A stretch of 64,000 bases of DNA from Colletotrichum lupini (lineage: Eukaryota; Ascomycota; Sordariomycetes; Glomerellales; Glomerellaceae), in assembly GCF_023278565.1 (NCBI RefSeq), contig NC_064677.1:4836001-4900000 (forward strand), given 5' to 3'. The translations under genes were made by a program, and so were the position numbers. Shown here one piece after another: positions 25,522 through 37,275 of this stretch. The notes beneath the pieces are model-generated. The model saw nothing but the letters and a program-made list of their open reading frames with translations. It ran no database searches and was not told where the DNA came from. Position 1 is the stretch's first letter. The number at the start of each line of letters is the position of its first letter.

Positions 25522-28500
25522 ATGAACAATTACTACCCTTTCGGGTACCCGCCGTACCCAGGCCAGCCGCCTGCTCAACAGCAGCCGCAGCAGCAGCCCT
25601 ACTCCTATCCGATTGCGCCGCCTTTCGCTCAATACCCTCAGCACACCGAAAACACCTATGATGGTGTCATGCACTCGCAGACCTCATACGAGCATAATCA
25701 AAACATGATTCCTGGCCTTGGCGGCTACGGCCATCTCCCTCAGCTTCCCCAGCTTCCTCAGAGCTTTGGTTGGCAGCAACCCCAGCAGTCGCAGGAGCAG
25801 CAGCCACCTCTCCAGCATCACTGGCAGCCCCCGAGAGAGGGTCCCAACCTCATCCCAGCATCGCAGTACTATCACTCCGACCAGACCCCGAAGCCCAAGG
25901 CCCCCGTCGCCTCCGGCGCTCTCCCTCCTACCGCGCCGAAGCGATCTACGAAGCAAACCTCCAACGATGCCGAGGAAGGCGAGCTTTCTGACGGCGAACT
26001 TGATGACGTGTACGAGCCTCAGGAGATCCTTCCGGAGGCGAGCTCACGCCAGCAACGCCAGAACGTTCCGAATGCCGTAACTGCAAATGCGCGCAATGGC
26101 AAGACCAGCGCCGTGTATCCCAATCCCAGCTCCTATGGTGGTTCAAGAGATGGCGGGATGAAGCGTCCTGCAATGGCCGGTGGTGACGGTGCGTATTCCT
26201 TATTTTTGAGATGAAGACTTTTGTCGATTTAGAGCTAACACTCAGCAGATCGAGAGCATTCCGGATCATACTCCCCTCATTTGTCTCCTCACGAAGTTCA
26301 CCCTCGCACAGCGTCCAACAATCAAAACGGCGCTTCCACCTCGCAGCTGCATGCTTCTAGTGGACAGTTCATTCAGCCTCTCGCAACGGGTGCCGGTCCG
26401 CAACAAGGCAAGAATGCGGTCGAGGAAGCTCGGCAGAGGGCTCGGTCTGCTATTGGGAACCTCTGGCCTCTGGGTGTCCGCCGCCAGGACTTTGTCGATG
26501 AGGGCATTGACAAAACCATTGTCGACAACCTTTTGACTGACTTAAAGCTGGATACCAAGGCGCCCAGTCAGTTCTCCATCCCAGGCCTTTCCACTGCCAT
26601 GTCCCTGCCCGGGCTCTCGTATGCCTCTGGTCAGTCTGCCTCTCAACAGGCCAGAACGGCAGGTGCAGCGCTGCCCCCGAAGCCCCCGGCTCAGCAACAG
26701 TCATCACCTTCAGCAGTAAAGTCGGCTGGAGAAGAGAGAAAGGATCGAATTGCTCGCCTGTTGGCTGCAAAGGGTGCAAAGGCAGCAGCATCTTCATCCA
26801 CCACCACTGGCGCACAAGCTGGTACGCCGAACGATAAGGAACTCGTCCAACAACAGAAGAAGGATGCTCTGCAGAAATCCCGTGAAGCCCGTGCTCAAAA
26901 GGCAGCGGAGCGCAAAGGCTCTTTGCAATCCTCTCAATCAAAGGAACCTTCCCCAGTTGAACCTCCTCGCAGACCTCAATCAGCAATTGCCAACGTGCCG
27001 GTTGTGGCGCCTGCTGCAAATCAACTTGCTCAGCCCAACGCCCTGCAACCATCAGCTGATCGTCAGACTGCTCCAGCTTCGGCCATTCCTGGTCTTTTCA
27101 CATCTGCTCCACAGCCTGCGCCTCTCATCAACCAGCGCAAAAGACCTGTCGCATCCGACTTCGTGGCCAATACTTATACCCATAAACGCCCATTCGGTCA
27201 TACTCAGCAAGACACTCGGTTTGTCATTGATGTTAGTGACGGGTCCGATGACGAGGATGTTGAGATGGAGATTGGGTCTCCCACAGACGAGCCGTCAAGC
27301 ACTCAGCAAGACACGCCCTCTGTTAGACCGGCGTCTTTCCGCGACTTTCCACCCCTATCCAACGGTCTCCCTCAACGCCAGCTTTCGAGCCCTGCTCCAA
27401 GCAACATAACTACTCCTCAGTCCGGCGCTGTAGGCCAGCCAAAGCAAGCTCATATCGATGTCATGGATAAGCAGATCGAGGCCATGAAGCGCAAGATTGC
27501 CTTGGCCGAGGCTCGCGCCAAGCTCAAGGCTGCCATGGGTGATAAGTCGCTTAGCCAGAAGTCGGCGGGCCAGACGCCGGATACTGCTCTTGATTCGGAT
27601 GGCGGCAAGCCAAGCATGCGCAGAGTCCAGTCAATGGGTGATTCCCATGTATCTGATCCGCCTAACGGCCAGCAGTCGCCCGCGATTGCCGAGCCCAGCA
27701 GTTCACTGCGCTTGCCCAAGCCATCGGACAATCGCATGCAAGGAGAATCTAGCCGTTCTCAGAGGCTCCGGACTGTTAGCACTAATCTTCCGCTTCTCGA
27801 GAACAGACTTCAGACGAAGAAGAGCAAACTCCGCCTTCTGCAGATTCAAATGTCTCGTCTAGAGCAAGAGATTCAGGAAGAGGAGACTGAGAAGCAGAAT
27901 TTGACGCAGGAGATGGAACAGCTCGACCAGGACTCGAATGAGTCGTCTGAGCCTCAGAACCAGTTGAAAAGCAACTCAGGTAAGTCCTCATTTTGAAAAA
28001 GATTGAATTAGGTTGATTATTAACTAAACAAAGTCGATCCCGTTATCCCTACAACATCCACAGGCCCTCAGTCCGAGATGCCGACTCCTTTGCCTGCTGC
28101 CGCAGACGCTGAGCAGAGTTCCAGCAAAGTGGCTGAACAATCTAATGCTGCAAGCGTGCGTCATAGCAAGTCTCCTTCAATGGGTCGCGACAAGGACATT
28201 CGCAACACGGCAGATGATGTCGAAAATGCGGTCACTGGTAAAGCCGCAGCGAGCCCTTCGCAAGCCCCACCTTCCACAGAGACCCCCATGCCTGCGCTTC
28301 ATGAGACTCCCAGCAACCCTGAGACTGTGGGTGATGATGATGAGTCGCAGCCAATCACTAGTGATGATGCCTCCGATGTTGCCATGGCCGAGTCCGATGA
28401 CTCTAGCTCCTCCGAGCAAGAGCCTGAAGACGACTACGAGCCCGCTGAGAATGTTGTTCCGGCAGCTGCCGCGAAGTCTCCGTCCATCAGCCCAGTCGCA

Positions 28501-29252
28501 GCAGATAGCGCTGTTTCGCTTGTCAACAGTGACACTGACTCACAGCAAACGAGTGCCAGAGCCTCACAGATTCCCGAGCAGATCTCGTTGGGAGTCAATG
28601 AGTCGACCCCTGAGCAGGGTGTCAACGCCGTGAGAGAAGTACAATTCATTTTGCGCCAAGGAAGCGCTTCGGTTACTAACTTGGTTGCTAGGTCCCGCTT
28701 GCTACACAGAGCACTGATGAGGCATCATCGTCTGGAGAACGCTTCACCCCTTACGAGAGTCCACTGCAGTATTTCCGTGCTTACCGATACCATCCCAAGT
28801 TTGCTGAAACCGTCCCTGGCGGGCTTCGGTCCCTCACCTACAGCAACAGGATTGATCCGAACCTACCCATCTGTCCAGACCAGCTAGCCAGCCGGGACTG
28901 CCCTCGGGGTGCTGACTGCATCTTCCAGCATTTCGAGTCCATGAAGCTGCCGGGTAGGTCGCCTTCACCCCGCAAGGACTAATAACCACGTTGCGTGTCC
29001 TCGAGGCATGTCGGGCGCTGACGGTCGCTCCTCCGCGCTTTAGACGACCAGATTCTCCTCCAGTTGGGTGGCACGACCCTTGAAGGACCCGAGAAGACGC
29101 AGTTCAACGATGGCTTGCGCAAATTGTTGCAAGAGATGAGATCCCAGAACATCAAGGACTTCCCCAGCATTGCAAAGGGCATAGTCGATTACCGCAACCG
29201 CTTCAATGGCGACCCGTCAAAGATCTTGCCTCTTGGCAATGTTTCGATCTGA
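25522..29252 (+). CDS. Red1/ZFC3H1-like CX8CX5CX3H zinc-finger protein
   Basis: Exons 25522-26188, 26249-27979, 28064-28629, 28692-28953 and 29044-29252 give 1144 residues. The zinc finger lies in exon 4: C1049-x8-C1058-x5-C1064-x3-H1068 within NLPICPDQLASRDCPRGADC. That is the spacing of the fungal zf-C3H1 family, to which Red1 (nuclear exosome adaptor, MTREC/NURS) belongs. The rest is mostly disordered: a Gln/Pro/Tyr-rich head, an acidic EEGELSDGELDD motif near 160, Ser/Pro/Gln-rich middle, and a coiled coil near 720-770 (KLRLLQIQMSRLEQEIQEE). By family analogy it would act in nuclear RNA surveillance. The first intron ends in tandem CAGCAG acceptors. The third intron might instead end at AAAG (28032-28033 region), also in frame; CAG was preferred. 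Confidence 0.85.
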
Positions 29253-30279
29253 ATGGCGGAAGAGACACGAGCTTAATGAAGCTTCGTTTGTATCTCCCCA
29301 TGTCCACATCGATTGGACTCTTTGAGTATTGGCTCATTTCCTTCCCTTTCCTTTGGCATCAGAAGATTTTGTTTCCTTCCCTTGGTCTTTAAACACATAC
29401 CCACCGCATACCTCTCAGCAGAGGCCCTTTTGGCCAGCTGAAATGAGTCTTGGGCGGCGTTTGCGAGATACCCCCTCCTTGCGTTATTTTCAGAAATGAT
29501 TCGGCCTGAGGCAATCAGGAGTGAGGCACAGGTACAATGGAAAACGGCAAGTAGGCAAGAAAAAAAAATAGTGTTGGAAAAGAGTGGTTGAGATCACTCC
29601 CATGTTTTGAGTTGAGACTACTGAGGTTTAGCAAAGCCTTTGAGTTGCTTGCTATCACCTCGAAAGAGCTGTTCAGGTGGCCCGAACTGGGTCGTACGTA
29701 TTCAAATCAAACTCCATTGTCTTCATCTCTTGCTCAGATGGCTACTTTATGTGATGATGATGCGCTGATATGTCATTGTTGAGAACACAACAAAAAGGGA
29801 CTTTGCTTCGGTACGTGAAGTACAACTAGATTTTATTTCTAACCGAAATACAGTCGTGTTCAAGCTACGTACTGACGACCCCAAACTCTGCATGCCACTT
29901 CTAATTGAACCCTTCATTAAACTCTCGTACCCCGCCCAAAAAGCCACCTACTCCCAGCTATGTAGGTAGTATTTACTACCAAGACAGGTTGAACAGAAGA
30001 AGAGAGAGGAAGAAAAGAAAGAAGGAAAAAAGAGCAAGGAGAGAAAAGAAGAAAGGAGAAGCGAAGAATCGTAAGAGAGAAGAAGAAGGAAACCATCCAT
30101 CCATGATACTGAGCTTTTCCAGCAAAAGAAAACAGAAGCGATAAAAGGGGTAAGCAGTCGGTCTATACTACTGACGCTTGAAGCATGGGGGAAGCGTCTG
30201 GAACAGTATTACATGCTTACATGCTTTTTGAGAGAAAAGATACAAGGGCATTTGGAAAACTTGGCAAAGGCCCAACCCA
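29253..30279. other. Convergent intergenic region
   Basis: 3' flanks of the zinc-finger and RTA1 genes. A purine-rich A/G tract lies at about 29996-30110. No gene is supported. Confidence 0.5.
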
Positions 30280-31512
30280 TTAAGCAGTCTCGATGGAGCT
30301 CCCATTGCTCTTTTCATATGAATCAAAGTTGACCAACCTCGGTCCCGAAATGATCCTCCTACGCCTGTTTGGCACGCCAGCAGTACGATCAGCCGGCGGC
30401 TTAAACAACTGCGAACCACACAGCGCAGGATGAAAGAAATTCAACCCCACGACGGAAACGACAATCATGACGCCCTCAAACGCGATGAAAAGATCCTGGC
30501 GCGCCATCAGGGGGCCCGTCCACCCGCCGCTGAGCTCAATGACGCGAAAGACGCAGCGGATGAAGATGCAAACGGTGGACACCACGAGGGCGCCCAGGAA
30601 CCCCTTGAAGCGCGAGGAGCGGCGGAGGCGGACCATGTCCGGGTGGTTGTCGAGGGCGCAGGAGAGGTTGGGGAGGTGGGCGTGGCGGGAGGCGCGGTAG
30701 GTGCGCAGGGCGAAGTCGGCGGCGACGAGCATGAAGGCGAACATGGTGAAGACTTGGAAGGCGAGGCCTGCGATCATGACGGCGTCGCCTTTTGCGGTGG
30801 GGAGGTCGCGTTTGGAGGCGACGGAGGCGAGGGCGCCGCCTACGGCTTGGAGGGCGAGGGAGATTAGGTCGCAGGGGATGAACTGGGTTTGTTAGCTTCC
30901 TCTCTCTCTCTCTCTCTCAGTGTCTTGATAAAGAGAGTTCCTTACGATCCTGGTGTACCATTTCGGCGGGATCCTCGAGTTCTTGGGCCCAAACGCTGTG
31001 ACGATCCGCCGCAGACAGAGATAGATGCCCGCGGCGAGGAACGCCGGACCGACAGTCAAACAGCAAACCTGCACCAAGAAAGGATTCTCGTTCCACTGGT
31101 TCTTCCAGCTGAAGATGCGTCCCGAGTATCCAATCATCTCGGACACGATCCCCAGCATCATGGCGACGCTAAACAGGTTCGCCCGGCGCGTGCGGTACAT
31201 GGTATACGCGAACCCGCAAAACGACAGGAAAAACAGGACGAGAAAGACGACGTTTGCAGCCAAGGAGACGCGGTACGAGTAGAAGGAGATGACGCCTTCC
31301 TGGCAGTACTCGAGGTCGGGCTTGAGGAAGCAGAAGGCGGGGAGCCAGGGTGCAAAGTCGATTTTGAGCTGTTTGATGACGGCTTCGGGAGGGGGGTTTT
31401 CTACGCTGTAGCCCGTGGAGGCGAAGATGTGGTTCAGGATGCGGTCTGGGTCGATGGTTGAGGGGTCTTTGTGGGCGTCTTGGACGATTTTCATCATTTT
31501 GTCGTAGTCCAT
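30280..31512 (-). CDS. RTA1-like seven-helix membrane protein
   Basis: Exons 30946-31512 and 30280-30882 (63-bp intron) give 389 residues. RTA1/RSB1-family proteins are fungal plasma-membrane or ER proteins linked to sphingoid-base export and resistance to aminosterols. Seven hydrophobic segments are visible. Family-typical sequences include FSVAMMLGIVSEMIGYSGR, FLVQVCCLTVGPAFLAAGIYLCL, WYTRIFIPCDLISLALQ (spanning the splice), RCVFRVIELSGGW and FIAFEGVMIV, followed by a Pro/Arg-rich cytoplasmic tail. An ~80-residue hydrophilic N-terminus precedes the first helix. The start was chosen at MDYDKMM (AAGATGG context); an in-frame ATG also exists upstream near 31692. The intron carries a pure CT/GA repeat. 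Confidence 0.93.
30901..30919. repeat. CT/GA microsatellite inside RTA1 intron
   Basis: An uninterrupted run of CT units (GA on the gene strand) lies between the donor and the CTAAC branch site of the 63-bp intron. Confidence 0.85.
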
Positions 31513-32789
31513 CTTGGGCTGGGGTTGGCCGCGGTGCTCGCGGTGTGTGATGAACGGGGAGATGGATGAGGTGGATGGACAAGGAGGGGGAATGGGAAAG
31601 GGGCAATGGGCCGGAGGGGGCTTCAATGTCTTTTCAATGGCAGAATAAGGCAAGGGGAATGATGGCAAAACTCTCCGAGAGAGAAAGCACATCGAGAAAG
31701 AAGAGGGAAAGAGCCGGGAGGTATGATATACCTCCAACCCCTCAGGGTAGACGGGACCAAAATTATTCGTGGGGAGACAGAAATCATGATTGAGCTCATC
31801 TTGGGAGCAATTGACCTCGTAGTTAGGTCAAGGGCAACATTGCACTTGATACGGGGTAAACGCTCCCCGTTCAATGTCCTCATCACTTCTACCCGGCTCA
31901 TCCCCCGACATATGAGGAACCCTTTCGGTATCATCTCGTTCGACTTTGACAACGTTTGGCGTCTAGACACTTACACATGGCGCGGCTCGCCATGCAGGGG
32001 AAAGACTTAAAAGTCGGGGGGATAGAAACGAAATGCCTGTGAGGTCGAGCAGGCAAAAGAACACTGCATATTGGATAATTCGCTCATCATAGTGCTCCGC
32101 CATCTATGACAGTTCGTGGCGTCCCGAATAATTGAACCCGTATTGATTCGGGCTGAAAACAGTTCTCCGGTATTTACCCACACTCCCATCAAGTGGAAGA
32201 ATGTCTCGAGAATCTTCTATTGAGAACGACACTTACCGCCGGCCTGGAACTGGGTCTGTTCGAATCACTCCATAAGTGCCGTAACAGATGCCGTCTTTCT
32301 CACCATAGTTACATCCGTGATCAACAATATGGGTAAGCTTAATCGTCAAATCGCTTCAAGTAACCAGGGGCGGGGAGGTTACAAGGGTGTTCGTCCAAAC
32401 TCTCCTAGTCTCGAGCTTAATCCAATTTTCTACATAGCTCTCCGCAATCCACAAGGTAACTTGTCCTATCGGCCCGCAACACAGATATACTTTTGCCAGG
32501 TGAGGGGGAGCTCCCGATCGATGAACACGTGCAGAGGTTGCATCAAACGATGAGTAGGAGAGCTTTGACACTTTATTCAATTATTGAAATGCACGTCTTC
32601 ACTTATTGGGTACAGGCGTGGTGGAAGGGCCTCAGAAATGCTAGAGACAAGTGAAGCACCGGGATTCCGTTCGCCGTCTAGCTCAATCAGGACGAGTCTA
32701 GTGAATAGATTACACTACGAAAGATGTGCTGTTTTGCCGCCTTGGTCCAATCCATATCCTACACCTCCGAAGTCCTTGGCATTCAAGGC
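31513..32789. other. Intergenic 1.3 kb
   Basis: 5' flank of the RTA1 gene and 3' flank of the lipase gene. A CCTCC/GGAGG-rich patch lies just upstream of the RTA1 start. No gene or RNA is supported. Confidence 0.5.
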
Positions 32790-35089
32790 CTATGGCGCAA
32801 CCGTCACGCGCTTCTTCTTTTTCCCACCGGTCTTGCTCTCGTCAGGAAGCCCCTTGGGATCAATGGGGTTCTTTGTGACCACGCCGCCCAAGGCCTTACT
32901 CGTTCCGAGACTGATACCCCGTCCCTCGCGCATACTATCCAGGCTCAGGTGGCTGCCTCCGCTTCCGCGCCGAACGCCGATGCCCTTGAGCTTGGACGTT
33001 GGAGACTCGCGATGGCTCAACGAGCTGTCCGGTCGCTCTTCGCCTTCGGCCGCGCGGCTGGATGGCCTATCTGGAGAGGGTGACGGCGACTCGTCGTCGG
33101 CTGCAACTTGGGAGTATGGAGTACGCAGGCGGGTGGTGTTATACGGGGAAGGGATCCCAGAAGGGCGGTCACGGGTCTTGTTTTGGGAAGTCGGTCTCTC
33201 CACAGTCTCGATACCGTTGCCGTTTCGGCCCTCATCCACAGTATTGGAGGCTTCGCTGGCAGAGACATCGCCAGAAACATCGCTATCTCTATAAGCGTGT
33301 CTCTTGTATGCGTTCCCGGAGCCCATAAGACTCTCTTGTCTTGCCAGCTGGTAGCGGTCGTATTCCTCCTTGGTATGTTGGGCATCGGTGAAACTGTCGA
33401 GAGCATCGAAAACGTGAGGGAACACCTGAACATTGTTGTCTTTACCCCATAAGAAGTCGAGGTGCTCATAATGAGGGATCTCTGTGGCTATTGTCTGGGT
33501 TGGGAGCTCCTTGAGCATCACTTTGATGTCGACTAACGAATCGCTACCACCGTAAACAAGAACGATAGGCGTCTTGATGTTCCGTGTGGGGTATTTGGCG
33601 ACCTTGGTGTACTTGCTAGAAGAGCTTATCGACATAGGTTGGTGGACATCGTCATCGTACATTTGGAACGACTTGTTCCGGATGATCTGGAACCAGTGAA
33701 CCACACTCTTTGTGCTGGTGAAGGAGTACAGATGAGGGTACGCCGCAAGCTTTTGGCTGAGTGTGATGTTTTTCGTCTGCCAATTGAACAAAAAGGAAAG
33801 ACCCATATCGATGACTCTAACAAAGATGGGCGGGTAAAGAATGGACTGCCACATGGTGGCGGAGCTGAGGATGGATCGACGGCCGAAGAGAAGGAACAGA
33901 ACCTGAGGTGAGGCTTTGATCAGAGCGTCGACGATTCCGTTGGAAAGACCTGCTGGCGACATGGCCGGGGCCAAGGCAATGAAGACATTGACCTGCTGAT
34001 TGAGCTTGGGATGGATAGCAAGGGTAGCAAAGGCCTGGGCGGTTCCCTGAGAGAAGCCAATGTACGACAAGCTCTCCTGCGAAGTTGTCTCCAGGATGTA
34101 CGAGATGCTGTCCGGGATATCGTGGAAGGCGAATTCGTCGATGGAAAAGTTCCAAAAATCAGTCGACTTGGGCGAGTGATGCACCGACTTCTTGGAGTAC
34201 TTGTTGCCACGGTTGTTGCCAAACTACACGGATAGTCAGCAAAGGCGCGCTCAAGTTATCGCAAGGCGAAGCACCGACCCAAACATCATAGCCCTTCTCG
34301 ACGAGCACAAAAGGAAGACATCGCTGCTCATCGGTCAAGCAGACCCACACCTCGGAGTTCATGAGCAGTCCATGGTGTAGATACAAGACCTTCTTCTTCA
34401 GACTTCCCGGTCCGCTGTTGATCTTTTGTTCCTCCTCGCCCTTCTTCCATGCCAGACGGTGCAGACCGAGCAGGTACCCATCCTTGGTCTGGAGGACATG
34501 CTCTTCAGCTTCATATCCGTACAGGCGGCAAAGATCCACAAAGTCGGAGGCGTCTCGCACGGAAGTGGAGATGGCTGCGCGGCATCACCAACGGTTAGCG
34601 CAATGTGAACCACACAAATGTAGGTTGGAACAGCCGCCAGACGAGAGACGAACATTTCTTTTTTTGCTCGGCGCGCTTCTGCTCCGGAGTCGAATATCGG
34701 TTAAATAAGCGACGGGAAGCTCTATAAAAGAGCGAGATGAGCGGCGAAGCTGTAGGGAAACCGGATTAGCTAGCTTGGACGCCACCGCTCGGAGGGAGGC
34801 GCATTTCGTACGCAGAGCCAAGGTAAGGACACGGATGATAGCCTCGAGCCCGACAAGTAGGAAGGACCCCACTAGAGCTACATATTCGACGCTGCGCAAT
34901 GCCGTTAGTGCCAGGCCAAGTCTTATTCGCGAGTTGCGCTGCATTGGAGAGGGAGCTCGAGCTCGAGCGAGGGAACGAGGGGAAAGGCCAGGAAAAAGGA
35001 GGAAAGGGAGAGAAAAGGACGATAAAACCGCAAATACAGGCAGAAGGCATCTCTTACATGTTCAATCGCCCAATGAAAGGGATAGCCAT
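32790..35089 (-). CDS. Steryl ester hydrolase / membrane-anchored lipase (Tgl1/Yeh type)
   Basis: Five exons: 35058-35089, 34812-34891, 34654-34749, 34279-34574 and 32790-34223, giving 645 residues. An N-terminal hydrophobic hairpin (MAIPFIGRLNIVEYVALVG..., FLLVGLEAIIRVLTLAL) anchors it to lipid droplets or ER. The AB-hydrolase-associated lipase region follows (LYGYEAEEHVLQTKDGYLLG). The alpha/beta hydrolase core has VLYLHHGLLMNSEVWV, DVWFGNNRGNKYS (formed across an intron), nucleophile S226 in GFSQG, an acid in YGGSDSLVD, and the histidine in HYEHLDF. Acid lipases of this family release sterols from steryl esters. The last ~150 residues are disordered and Ser/Pro/Arg-rich. Two donors are weak (GTTCGT, GTCGGT) but give the family-typical joins. 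It is divergent from PET191. Confidence 0.93.
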
Positions 35090-35964
35090 GGTGGTTGCGC
35101 AATTGGAACGAGATTAATCTAACGTAGAAGCCGTGGCGTGGCAGGAACGAGTATGTCTAAGAGAGAAAGAAGAAGAAAAGGTTGCAAGGGGATTTCAAGC
35201 CATTATCGCTGAATGCGCAGACAACAAAAAGCTTAAGTGATTTGACTACTGCGTAGTTTCTCGACTGGCAATGGCTGGACGCAAGAATGTGTGTCAGCGG
35301 AACGAATCTGGAAGTGAGTGGTCCGCAGTGTGTGGGAAGTCTGAGGTTTCCAGAGGGAAGAAGATGTGCAAGGTGAACGAACCTAAGGTACTACCACTAG
35401 TAAGGTGAGGTATCCGTACCTTGAGTGATGTCACATGTGAGGATGGAAGGCATCCCATCTGGGCGGGAAGCTCCCAAAAAGGTCCAGTTCCAAGGTCACA
35501 GCCCACCTTCCCGACTTCTCCCACGCGGCGCCACGACTCCTTGGGCCTCCTTGGCCCCTCTTGTGCTCCCCAAATCATTCCAATCAACAGATCTGACAGT
35601 GTGTCAGTGGCAGGGACGCTGGCGTGTGAGCACGCGGTTGGACGGAGGAGCCCGCATCCTTGCCAACTTGCTCCCCCAAAGTGGGGTTTTCTTATTGAAG
35701 GACTGCAGGGACATCCAACTCTAGCGGCCCTGCTCTTGCCTCTGCGACTCTCGCACCTTGCAGCACACCGCTGCACAAAGGTGGGTCTTATCCTTCCCAC
35801 TTTGGCCAATCACAGCTATCATGTTTTTTTTCCCTTCTTCCCCGGGGCCCGGGGGACCGCTCATCGCAAACTTGAAGCTCCGACAAGCGACAGCTCCCAA
35901 ATAGTCGCACCACTTCCGTGTACTCGTCTCTAAGGTACCGAGGGAATGCCAAACCACCATCACC
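35090..35964. other. Divergent promoter, lipase/PET191
   Basis: 875 bp between two divergent starts. Short unsupported open frames only. Confidence 0.5.
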
Positions 35965-36421
35965 ATGCCTAGCTCTTGCAAAGAACTGCGTACGCTCTCC
36001 CTTATCCTCCCACTCATTCCGCGACTAGACGGTATACTGACCCTTTTCCCCAGGCGAGGCTCTCGCGCAATGCCTCCAGGAATCCGAGTGCGTCATGGTC
36101 CAGCGCAACAGCGCCTCCGACTGCCTCCGATCGCCCCTCGTCGAGGGCCTCCCCACAAAGTGCCAGCAGCTGAAAAAGGGTTTCGGCGAGTGCAAGCGCG
36201 GCATGGTCGACATGCGCAAGCGCTTCCGCGGCAACATGCCCGTCAACTACAAGACCATGAACGACGCCGAGAGCGGCAAGGGCTACCAGCTCTACGCCGG
36301 ACGACCGGCCTTTGCCGGCGGCAGGGGCGAGACAGACGGCAACGAACCCGCGCCTAGGGACTGGCGCGAGGTCGAGAACGAGCAGTACCGCAAGGAGCAG
36401 GAGGCCGCGCAGAAGAAGTGA
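35965..36421 (+). CDS. PET191: Cytochrome c oxidase assembly protein Pet191 (COA5)
   Basis: Exons 35965-35989 (25 bases) and 36054-36421 (64-bp intron) give 130 residues. Pet191 is an intermembrane-space protein needed for complex IV assembly. The sequence opens MPSSCKELREALAQCLQESE: C5-x9-C15, then a lone C22 and DCL, and later CQQLKKGFGEC (another CX9C). The GMVDMRKRFRGN block is typical. The start requires the short first exon, since reading from inside exon 2 would lose the first CX9C cysteine. The C-terminal half (about 70-130) is polar and longer than in yeast, ending in a Lys/Glu-rich helix. Confidence 0.96.
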
Positions 36422-37174
36422 TTTGCTAAGGGCAAGAGAGGCAAAAAAGAAGAGTCAATAAGAGGGGGAAAGGAGGGTGACCGCTGACAGGCGCGGTTGT
36501 GGGATACAATACTTGTACAAACTATGTGTATGATCTGAAGAGCGAGGCATAGGGAGGCGTCATGGCGTTCTCAAAACATACAAAAACGATGGCCCTGTTT
36601 AGGACAGGCCCGAGCTGCATCTTCTTGGGTCCTCACACGACGAACCACGAGGCAAAGCATGCTCATGTATTCGAAAGGAATTGTAAGATTCGCACGGCCA
36701 TAGAACTTCTCCACTAAGAAGATTGGAAACTAGAGCATCTGATTATGATGAAAGATGAATCTAATACTACGGGACATAATCAGCAGTACAGTCGCAAGCA
36801 TTCCGAGCAAACCCGTACCGTCTCATCGGTGCGACTCACCCTGGGACTGTGTTATCTTCTGAACTTGGCTGCTTCAACCGATGAGAGGGTCAGGGAGACT
36901 CAGCCCAAACTTCCGATGAGTGAATGCTGTGTCAAGTCTTACCTATAGCATGGCCCAGATCTTAGTATCAGCCCCTCTTCGCTCGGCATGAGAGATACAT
37001 CGTCGGCATCACCGCTAACAGACCGGTTTCCCTTAGTACGTGGGCAAGGCAGCCGGGTCTCAGGGAAGTCTCAGAAATAGAGAGAACGAAAAAAAGAGTT
37101 CACCCCTCCCGGTGCTGAACTGGGGGCTACATCTCTCGGTGCTCATGCTGGGAAATTTAATAGTGCTCATTCCG
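36422..37174. other. Start of gene desert
   Basis: 3' flank of PET191, then sequence without supported genes. Begins the 11-kb gene-free interval that runs to the phosphopantetheinyl transferase gene. Confidence 0.5.
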
Positions 37175-37275
37175 GGATTCGAACTCGTGATACTCGTATG
37201 CGCTAAGCCTGTCGTCGAGTAGGCTGGTTGGCGATTTTAATTGTTGACCATGAACCACTCCACCACCCAGCCAGT
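37100..37275 (-). repeat. tRNA-like pol III element (possible SINE remnant)
   Basis: On the minus strand TGGTGGAGTGG (37255-37265) fits the A box TRGYNNAGYGG, and GAGTTCGAATCC (37175-37186) fits the B box. They lie about 68 bases apart, wide for a tRNA without intron or variable arm. The T-arm pairs poorly and the presumed acceptor arms do not match, so a functional tRNA is unlikely. After the B box a short motif recurs: TCCCGGAATGAGCAC, TCCCAGCATGAGCAC and a weaker third copy, resembling a repetitive tail. A tRNA-derived SINE fragment would explain this; it could also be a decayed tRNA. Confidence 0.35.

Noticed and set aside
30430..30867. 145-codon plus-strand frame over the RTA1 gene
   Set aside because: Antisense to a clear membrane protein; its Gly/Glu/Ala-rich sequence is a reflection of codon bias.
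37163..37270. Functional tRNA gene on the minus strand
   Set aside because: A and B boxes are good, but the T-stem has mismatches and the 7-base acceptor arms do not pair at the required positions. Kept only as a tRNA-like element.
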